Below are positions 7,524-12,149 of a DNA stretch of 14,427 nucleotides, piece by piece. The DNA lies in assembly GCA_015057205.1 (NCBI GenBank), contig SVEW01000054.1:1-14427 (forward strand). The letters are read 5' to 3'. The position numbers were made by a program, and so were the translations under genes. This DNA is from Lachnospiraceae bacterium. Its GTDB lineage: Bacteria; Bacillota; Clostridia; Lachnospirales; Lachnospiraceae. Positions within the stretch are counted from its first letter, which is position 1, and the number at the start of each line of letters is the position of its first letter. Below the pieces are notes generated by a model. It had not been told where the DNA came from, did not search any database, and saw nothing but the letters and a program-made list of their open reading frames with translations.

Positions 7524-8210
7524 TTATTCTCCGTCTAAAACTTCGAACTTGTAGCCCATTCCCCAAATTGTCTTAATGTAGTTACCTTTTGCTCCAATTT
7601 TACTTCTCAACTTCTTTACGTGCGTATCAATTGTTCTTGCATCACCAAAGTAATCATAATTCCATACATTATTAAGAATCTTCTCTCTGGACAATGCAAT
7701 TCCCTCGTTCTCGAGGAAAAAGCTTAAAAGCTCAAACTCCTTAAAACTTAATTCAACCGGTTTATTATCAACCGTCACTTCATGGGCAGCTCTGTTAATC
7801 ATAATACCGCCATAATCTAACACATCACTTGTGTCAATCTTGTTGGAACGTCTCAATAAGGCGTCCACACGAGCTGCCAGAATCTTTGGTGAGAATGGCT
7901 TGGAAATATACTCATCAACACCTAACTCAAATCCCTGCAACTCATCCGTCTCTGTCGCCTTTGCAGTCAGCATAATGATTGGAACTTTAGAGGTCTCACG
8001 AATTTCACGACAAACCTGCCATCCATTCATCTTCGGCATAATTACATCCAAGATAACCAACGAAATCGCCTTGTCAGAGTAAAAAATGTCAAGCGCCTGC
8101 TCGCCATCCTCCGCTTCTACGACTTCATACTCCTTCTTTACAAGGAAATCCTTTACTAATTTTCTCATTAAGGCTTCATCATCAACGACTAATACTTTAA
8201 TCTTTTCCAT
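7524..8210 (-). CDS. OmpR/PhoB-family response regulator (orphan)
   Basis: A 228-residue two-component transcription regulator. The receiver domain (about 3-119) has Asp10-Asp11, phosphoacceptor Asp55 in LVILDVIMPKMNG, Thr82 and Lys104 in SKPF. The winged-helix DNA-binding domain (about 130-225) shows LSFKEFELLSFFLENEG, the WNYDYFGDARTIDTHVKKLRSKIG recognition region and the C-terminal hairpin IKTIWGMGYKFE, all standard for OmpR/PhoB. GGAG at 8218-8221, 7 bases before ATG 8210, sets the start. No histidine kinase gene is next to it: upstream is an unrecognised membrane protein and downstream a lipoprotein. The lipoprotein may be a target or partner; that is inference. Confidence 0.95.
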   Translation of the reverse strand: MEKIKVLVVDDEALMRKLVKDFLVKKEYEVVEAEDGEQALDIFYSDKAISLVILDVIMPKMNGWQVCREIRETSKVPIIMLTAKATETDELQGFELGVDEYISKPFSPKILAARVDALLRRSNKIDTSDVLDYGGIMINRAAHEVTVDNKPVELSFKEFELLSFFLENEGIALSREKILNNVWNYDYFGDARTIDTHVKKLRSKIGAKGNYIKTIWGMGYKFEVLDGE

Positions 8211-8269
8211 AAACCTTCTCCATTCCATATTCCAGCATTGCGGTTTTCAACAATCCTGTTAGTTTTCTT

Positions 8270-8911
8270 TTATGGCTGCTCATAGCCATTATTTATATGA
8301 TACTTTTCCTCATATTCCTGAATCTTCTGTTCACGATCCGTAAGCTGATTCTCCCACATTTCATATCGGTCAATCAACTTATTCTCATAATCGATGATTG
8401 TTGGAACATCAGAAAAGTGTACCATCAAAAACATTATAATTGCCAAAAGCAGATTCATTGTCAAAGACACTCGAAACTTGCGTCTGTACTGCGCCACCCC
8501 ACTTGCGACTTCTTCCTGCTTACGGAGTCGTTGTCTTTGTTTCATTTCTCGTTGACCTGCTTTATAATTCTCAACGGACTTCTTCTTACTAAGCCTCATT
8601 GCCTCCTTGTCATCGAACTTTACCTGTTCTACAACCGGTTTGAAGTCTATGGGATGTATATCCGCATTCACAATTGCCGGCGAAGCAATTAAGTACTCTT
8701 GTAATTCCCGCAAAAACGCATATCCGATGGGTGTCGAAAAAATCTTATCTCGCAAAATCCGATTATATACCTGAAGAACTGCTTCCGGATTATCCATATT
8801 CAATGCTTCCTTGGTATATCGAATTCCTTCTAACTCGCGCTTTGCCTGTTCGGCCTGTCGTTGCGTTTCAAACACATATCCATCAACAACGTAATTCTTT
8901 TCATCACTCAT
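8270..8911 (-). CDS. Single-span membrane protein with conserved-looking N-terminal domain, unknown function
   Basis: I do not recognise a named family. The 213-residue protein has an N-terminal region (about 5-75) that looks folded: VVDGYVFETQRQAEQAKREL, then an alpha-helical stretch (NPEAVLQVYNRILRDKIFSTPIGYAFLRELQEYL). Residues 98-147 are highly charged and basic, followed by one membrane helix at about 148-167 (VSLTMNLLLAIIMFLMVHF) and an external charged, helical tail to the end (170-205, likely coiled coil). Basic residues before the helix put the N-terminal domain in the cytoplasm. The start is uncertain: ATG 8911 or a GTG two codons upstream (8917), with AAGG at 8927-8930 nine bases before the GTG. 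It precedes the response regulator gene by 59 bases without a clear terminator, so they may form one operon. Confidence 0.72.
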   Translation of the reverse strand: MSDEKNYVVDGYVFETQRQAEQAKRELEGIRYTKEALNMDNPEAVLQVYNRILRDKIFSTPIGYAFLRELQEYLIASPAIVNADIHPIDFKPVVEQVKFDDKEAMRLSKKKSVENYKAGQREMKQRQRLRKQEEVASGVAQYRRKFRVSLTMNLLLAIIMFLMVHFSDVPTIIDYENKLIDRYEMWENQLTDREQKIQEYEEKYHINNGYEQP

Positions 8912-8945
8912 ACGCACACATCTCTGCCTTTACTATATGTCTTCT

Positions 8946-8974
8946 CGAAGAAAGGTTCTGCACATCGCAGAACC
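8946..8974 (-). terminator. Rho-independent terminator after the yjfB-like gene
   Basis: Minus-strand stem GGTTCTGC (8967-8974) with GCAGAACC (8954-8961), 5-base loop, then TTTCTTC. It begins 7 bases after the stop codon at 8981, so the yjfB-like gene is probably monocistronic. Confidence 0.85.
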
Positions 8975-8980
8975 CCTCAA

Positions 8981-9157
8981 CTACACACGAATGTCAATAT
9001 TCTGACCTAAGTGTGGCGTTACAGATTTTTCCAGCATATCCGCCATGTTTTCACCTAAGTCCTGGTAATTATCCAGACTCATGTTAAGCACTGCTGTCGA
9101 AATATCGTTGGAAACACGTGTTGTACTTAACGCCATGGAAAGTCCCGCAATATCCAT
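8981..9157 (-). CDS. YjfB family putative motility protein
   Basis: A 58-residue protein. It begins MDIAGLSMALST and continues through a helix (DISTAVLNMSLDNYQDLGENMADMLE) to a short C-terminus (HLGQNIDIRV). This is the pattern of the small YjfB family (PF14070), annotated as putative motility proteins because they occur with flagellar genes and sigma-D regulation; molecular function is unknown. The open frame extends 25 codons further, but the family start MDIA lies at ATG 9157 with AAGGAG 10 bases upstream. It stands alone between its terminator and the divergent region before ssrA. A weak sigma-D-like sequence is present about 100 bases upstream. Confidence 0.85.
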   Translation of the reverse strand: MDIAGLSMALSTTRVSNDISTAVLNMSLDNYQDLGENMADMLEKSVTPHLGQNIDIRV

Positions 9158-9280
9158 ATTACCATCGCTCCTTTCCCAGTCCCACAACTCTGAGGGGTGC
9201 TTGCTTATTAAGTTCCATTTCTTGTCTTTCAATTACCTTAAGTTTACCACACTTATCAGAAAAAGAAAAGTATTATTCTA

Positions 9281-9343
9281 GGGAAACCCGTCGAAAAAAG
9301 AATAATTTCATACTTTTTACACTTTTTCCGTCGAGCGTTTCCC
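9281..9343. repeat. Long imperfect inverted repeat between the yjfB-like gene and ssrA
   Basis: GGGAAAC at 9281-9287 is inverted as GTTTCCC at 9337-9343; inside, TCGA and AAAAAG/CTTTTT segments also face each other, and CCGTCGA occurs as a direct repeat at 9288-9294 and 9328-9334. The structure ends three bases before the ssrA -35 box. It is not followed by a T-run on either strand, so it is not an ordinary terminator. The rest of the 9158-9280 leader region holds only the yjfB-like gene's putative promoter and ribosome binding site. Confidence 0.5.
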
Positions 9344-9345
9344 CC

Positions 9346-9374
9346 TTGACATGTATTTTGATTCTTATTATAAT
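9346..9374 (+). promoter_or_regulatory. Sigma-A promoter of ssrA
   Basis: TTGACA at 9346-9351 and TATAAT at 9369-9374 with an exact 17-base spacer: full consensus at both hexamers. Transcription would begin near 9381, giving a leader of about 30 bases that is removed to make the mature 5' end of tmRNA at 9413. Confidence 0.93.
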
Positions 9375-9412
9375 AATGTGGAAAAGCGATAACTTTTCAG
9401 CCACCCAGATCA

Positions 9413-9754
9413 GGGGTTGTACTGGTTTCGACGGGGGTTTTGAAGTTTTGGCAGCCATCCGCGGGTCTGACCGCGTCAACAACAGAAACTTAAAATTAAA
9501 CGCTGAAGATAATTTAGCTTACGCTGCCTAGTTGCAGCAGTCGGACTTAGGTTCCTACAGCTTAAGACCCCGGCTTCAAACTCGTAGGGAACTTCGCCAT
9601 CTAAGCTTTGCGATGGTGGAAGATTTTATGAAGCTACTAAGATCTCTAGCCTGTCTGCAGGCGATTGATTAAGGGAATGTCAGTATACAGACTGTGATGG
9701 GAGACACCGGAATGGACGGGCTTTCGGACAGGGGTTCGATTCCCCTCAGCTCCA
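9413..9754 (+). ncRNA. ssrA: Transfer-messenger RNA (tmRNA)
   Basis: Rescues ribosomes stalled on broken messages: acts first as alanyl-tRNA, then as a template for a degradation tag, together with SmpB. The 5' end GGGGTTGTACTGGTTTCGAC and the 3' end with T-arm GGGGTTCGATTCCCC are the diagnostic tRNA-like ends; acceptor GGGGUUG (9413-9419) pairs with CAGCUCC (9747-9753) with two G-U pairs. The tag frame is 9502-9531: resume codon GCT, then the peptide EDNLAYAA and TAG, i.e. the tag (A)EDNLAYAA, ending in the hydrophobic AA-type degron of Clostridia. Between tag and 3' end are GC-rich hairpins fitting the pseudoknots. The CCA tail is not encoded; after discriminator A9754 the sequence is TAT. 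Its own promoter and terminator flank it. Confidence 0.97.
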
Positions 9755-9761
9755 TATTTTT

Positions 9762-9815
9762 AAAAACCGCAGAATAGCGTTGTTTCTTGAAAACTCAACG
9801 CTTCCTGCGGTTTTT
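9762..9815. terminator. Bidirectional terminator shared by ssrA and the Ig-like gene
   Basis: AAAAACCGCAG (9762-9772) pairs with CTGCGGTTTTT (9805-9815), with a further AGCGTTG/CAACGCT stem inside. The U-run works in both directions: after ssrA on the plus strand and after the Ig-like gene (stop at 9838-9840) on the minus strand. Confidence 0.92.
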
Positions 9816-9837
9816 CTTTATCTTTCCAAAATGATTT

Positions 9838-10626
9838 CTAGTTAAAATTACTCTTTACTACATTTGCAAAGCTTAAAACTTTCTTTAAACTTGATTTTAA
9901 GCTGGTACTGGTAACCATTACCTTCTTACCACCCTTATTAAAATAAAGAATGTAAGATTCTTCATAATAGCCATCTGAAGATTTCGCAATATAGTGCGCT
10001 GTCAACGTCTTCCCTTTCTTCTTCGCATCCATGGTAACAGTTGCATTAGCACCATCTTTTCCCTGATTGGTAATATAATTGCGAATTGTCTGCTCTGCAG
10101 TACTTCCCTTGGTGTTATAAACATCTGCCATTGCACTCAACTGTTCACTACTGTAAGAACCGGACTCAAATGCTACCATTAAACTTCTGGTTTGTTGCTT
10201 ATTCGCAAAAATTGAAGCCGTTCCACCAGCCTGGGTTGTTTCTCTGAGCAACTTCAATTTCTTAGGAACACGATAACGCACGCCGTTCACACTGTGGGAA
10301 TAAGAATCAACCTTCTTTTTCTTCTTTACACGTATGTTCCACTTCGTATAATAACGCCCATATGTTCCCGTTACCGTTACCTTACCAACCTTCTTAGCAC
10401 TCACAATGCCTTTCTTAGAAACCTTCACGATTCCTCTCTTTGACGTTGTGTAATGCACTTTAGACGGTGAGATATTCTTACCATTCAATTCCAAAAGCAA
10501 CCGTGCCTTATCCCCAACACGCATGGTATACGTTTTGCTCTTTGCCTGTACGCTTTTGCCCGGAACCATCATTGCACTTAATACCAATGCAAAAGCAAGC
10601 AATACTGCTGTAACTCTCTTTTTCAT
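9838..10626 (-). CDS. Secreted protein with bacterial Ig-like (Big_2-type) domain
   Basis: A 262-residue exported protein. The signal peptide is clear: MKKR, a hydrophobic core (AVLLAFALVLSAMMV) and a cleavage site after VQA (residue 28). Residues about 30-105 resemble a Big_2 domain: MRVGDKARLLLELNG at the start, then YTTSKRGIVKVSKKGIVSAKKVGKVTVT, the 'S.. .iv.V...G.v.a...G...it' pattern of these surface beta-domains. A basic linker (KKKKK) follows, then a C-terminal domain (about 110-262) that I do not recognise. No sorting motif or membrane anchor is seen, so it is probably released or held by charge. AAGGAG at 10633-10638, 6 bases before ATG 10626, fixes the start. It has its own promoter with a palindrome around the -10 box. 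Confidence 0.82.
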   Translation of the reverse strand: MKKRVTAVLLAFALVLSAMMVPGKSVQAKSKTYTMRVGDKARLLLELNGKNISPSKVHYTTSKRGIVKVSKKGIVSAKKVGKVTVTGTYGRYYTKWNIRVKKKKKVDSYSHSVNGVRYRVPKKLKLLRETTQAGGTASIFANKQQTRSLMVAFESGSYSSEQLSAMADVYNTKGSTAEQTIRNYITNQGKDGANATVTMDAKKKGKTLTAHYIAKSSDGYYEESYILYFNKGGKKVMVTSTSLKSSLKKVLSFANVVKSNFN

Positions 10627-10659
10627 GTTTTTCTCCTTTTCTTTTATTACGCATAAAAA

Positions 10660-10689
10660 GTATCCTTTCATATTATAACATAAGGATAC
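10660..10689. promoter_or_regulatory. Palindrome bracketing the -10 box (candidate operator)
   Basis: GTATCCTT (10660-10667) and AAGGATAC (10682-10689) are perfect 8-base inverted repeats with a 14-base centre that contains the TATAAT box. Half-site centres are 22 bases apart, about two helical turns, so a dimeric repressor could occupy one face and block RNA polymerase. No regulator gene is identified. Confidence 0.5.
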
Positions 10690-10700
10690 ATATTTGTAAA
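10672..10700 (-). promoter_or_regulatory. Sigma-A promoter of the Ig-like gene
   Basis: On the minus strand TTTACA (10700-10695) and TATAAT (10677-10672) are separated by exactly 17 bases. The start point would be near 10665, about 40 bases before the ATG. Confidence 0.8.
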
Positions 10701-10754
10701 TTCTCTCACACCCGTGTATTATTTGTACTCTCTTACTCACAACCCAAATAAAAT

Positions 10755-10772
10755 AGGGAGCTTACGCTCCCT
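10755..10772 (-). terminator. Rho-independent terminator after the small helical protein gene
   Basis: AGGGAGC and GCTCCCT form a 7-bp stem with a 4-base loop (GTAA on the minus strand), followed by ATTTTATTT. It overlaps the last base of the stop codon at 10772-10774. Confidence 0.85.
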
Positions 10773-11104
10773 TACTGCTTCTTATCCTTCCACATCTTCT
10801 TCGTCGTCTTCAATTCATCTTTAAGCATTTTTATGCAAAATCGCGCGGAATCTGCCGCCGACAAATGAATCTGTTTCTGTTGCATATCTTTAAGATTTGT
10901 GGCAATATCCTCATGTTTCTTGGCCATTTCTTCCATCTTTGAAATAGCATTCAAAAGCTGCGACTCCAACTCAAACCCATAATCAATCCATTCATCCAAT
11001 TCCTTAAGTGCAATCAAATCGTCTTGGGATATCTGTCCCCAACAAAATTGAACCACCAATCTATGCACATTGGCTAAGCGATTCTTTAGTTCTTCCGGTT
11101 TCAT
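10772..11104 (-). CDS. Small helical/coiled-coil cytoplasmic protein, unknown function
   Basis: I do not recognise this 110-residue protein. It is almost entirely predicted helical, with two stretches: about 2-60 (ELKNRLANVHRLVVQF, ALKELDEWIDYGFELESQL) and 84-110, very rich in lysine. It has no signal peptide or membrane segment and two cysteines (21 and 90). AGGAGG at 11112-11117, 7 bases before the ATG at 11104, supports the start and shows it is a real gene. It is a single-gene unit: a terminator follows directly, and 130 bases of AT-rich leader with a possible -10 (TATACT on the minus strand, 11149-11144, no good -35) precede it. Confidence 0.75.
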   Translation of the reverse strand: MKPEELKNRLANVHRLVVQFCWGQISQDDLIALKELDEWIDYGFELESQLLNAISKMEEMAKKHEDIATNLKDMQQKQIHLSAADSARFCIKMLKDELKTTKKMWKDKKQ

Positions 11105-11370
11105 AGCGCCGCCTCCTATTATTCTCATCCGTATACATTATCTAGTATAACGCTTTTTTCTATATATTGCATTACTATTCCCTGTTTTTTCACAAATTCT
11201 TACCATTCTTAATTCTATAATCATAAAGCAGCATTCACAACTTTAATTGGTAAAAGGCATTGCCATAAAATCCAGGGATGAAGTTGGTCAAATGGGCGAT
11301 TCCTTGTTGTTTAGTTGCATAAACATATTTTACCGCAATATCGGTTAGAGACAATTCCGTGGCCCGACTC
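11105..11370. other. AT-rich gene-free region
   Basis: The 11105-11220 part is the leader of the small helical protein gene, with a weak -10 candidate at 11144-11149. The 11221-11370 part contains no coding frame with a ribosome binding site and no tRNA or terminator. Traces similar to the repeat cluster (TACCG near 11331, ATCGGT near 11339) suggest a decayed further copy, but they are out of register with the 60-base period. Confidence 0.4.
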
Positions 11371-11581
11371 GGTATACAGGATTTGGGAGTTCTATGTACC
11401 GTTGATTTGTAGGAAAAATGAAACATTTTCGGTACATGGGATTTCCCAGGCGTATATACCGAGGAATTCCCCTAAGTGGCGTGAAAACGTAGGTACATAG
11501 GCTTCTGGAAATGCATATGCCGAGAAGTGCCCAACACAAGTGAAAATCGTAGGTACATAGGATTTGAGAAATCTATGTACC
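11371..11581. repeat. Cluster of four degenerate 60-base tandem units with 30-base palindromes
   Basis: Palindromic 30-base elements lie at 11371-11400, 11431-11460, 11492-11521 and 11552-11581, a regular 60-61-base period. The best copy (11552) starts GGTACATAGGATTT and ends AAATCTATGTACC, forming 13 base pairs with one bulged G and a 3-base loop. All begin GGTA and three of four end TACC. The 30-31-base linkers are also related (for example GTGAAAACGTA at 11481 and GTGAAAATCGTA at 11540), so the unit is the whole 60 bases. Frames through it encode repeated peptides such as NPMYLRF, but without start sites. It looks like a dispersed intergenic repeat of Lachnospiraceae; its function is unknown. 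Confidence 0.8.
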
Positions 11582-11586
11582 GAACA

Positions 11587-11616
11587 CGCCCCAAAGCACC
11601 TGTTGGCGATTTTTTG
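11587..11616 (+). terminator. Possible plus-strand terminator-like hairpin after the repeats
   Basis: A short stem, CGCC with GGCG around a 14-base A/C-rich loop, is followed by ATTTTTT on the plus strand. The stem is weak and no plus-strand gene precedes it, so this is tentative. Confidence 0.3.
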
Positions 11617-11639
11617 ATTATGTAGCAGGTTTTAATAAA

Positions 11640-11674
11640 TGGGCTGTGCACTAGTGCAACAGCCCCGATTTTTT
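11640..11674. terminator. Strong hairpin after smpB with U-run on the plus strand
   Basis: GGGCTGT and ACAGCCC pair, continuing as GCAC/GTGC around CTAG with one bulged base. On the plus strand CGATTTTTT follows; on the minus strand, downstream of the smpB stop at 11682, the tail is the weaker ATTTATTAAAA. It most simply terminates the rnr-smpB message but is better formed for plus-strand transcription. Confidence 0.7.
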
Positions 11675-11681
11675 CCATACC

Positions 11682-12149
11682 TTATCCCAAATTTCGTATC
11701 TTAAAATCTCTCTGTGCTTCTCTTCGCTGGTCTTTCTTGGCAATATCGGCACGCTTATCGTATAATTTCTTACCTTTTGCAAGGGCAATCTCCACCTTTA
11801 CAAGGCTTCCCTTAAAATAAACCTGAAGAGGTACAATGGTATACCCTTGTTCGGCAATCTTGCCCACCAGCTTATTAATCTCTTTCTTATGCATCAACAG
11901 CTTTCGTGGGCGCAGTGGATCTTTATTAAAAATATTGCCTTTTTCGTAAGGGTTCACATGCATTCCGTAAATGAACACCTCACCCTTTTCTATACGCACG
12001 AAGGCCTCTTTAATACTACAATGTCCCATACGAATAGATTTCACTTCCGTCCCTGCAAGGCTGATACCCGTTTCGTACTTCTCCTCTATAAAATAATCGT
12101 GAAATGCCTTCTTGTTATTCGCAACTAATTTCACACTATCCTTACTCAT
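11682..12149 (-). CDS. smpB: SsrA-binding protein SmpB
   Basis: Binds the tRNA-like part of tmRNA and delivers it to stalled ribosomes. The 155-residue length is normal. The OB-fold core shows NKKAFHDYFIEEKYETGISL, GTEVKSIR, the AFVRIEKGEVFIYGMHVNPYEKGN segment, and LLMHKKEI. The C-terminal tail KGKKLYDKRADIAKKDQRR is the characteristic basic helix that enters the mRNA channel. The ATG at 12149 overlaps the last 8 bases of rnr; GAGGAAGAG just before it is both the acidic end of RNase R and a purine-rich ribosome binding site. The tmRNA gene itself is 2 kb away on the other strand instead of immediately downstream as in several other Firmicutes. Confidence 0.97.
   Translation of the reverse strand: MSKDSVKLVANNKKAFHDYFIEEKYETGISLAGTEVKSIRMGHCSIKEAFVRIEKGEVFIYGMHVNPYEKGNIFNKDPLRPRKLLMHKKEINKLVGKIAEQGYTIVPLQVYFKGSLVKVEIALAKGKKLYDKRADIAKKDQRREAQRDFKIRNLG

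Noticed and set aside
9281..9343. Terminator for the yjfB-like gene or an upstream transcript
   Set aside because: No U-run on either strand and it lies upstream, not downstream, of both neighbouring transcripts.
9118..9531. Plus-strand reading frame of 137 codons
   Set aside because: It runs through promoter and tmRNA sequence and ends at the tmRNA tag stop codon. Only its last codons (9502-9531) are translated, as the tag.
11371..11581. CRISPR array (about 30-base repeats, about 30-base spacers)
   Set aside because: The spacing fits, but the repeats are degenerate from copy to copy and the linkers are related to one another, so there are no unique spacers. No cas genes are visible.
11235..11678. 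Several short minus-strand reading frames with repeated NPMY-type peptides
   Set aside because: They have no ribosome binding sites, overlap one another in different frames and arise from the 60-base repeat. Treated as repeat, not genes.
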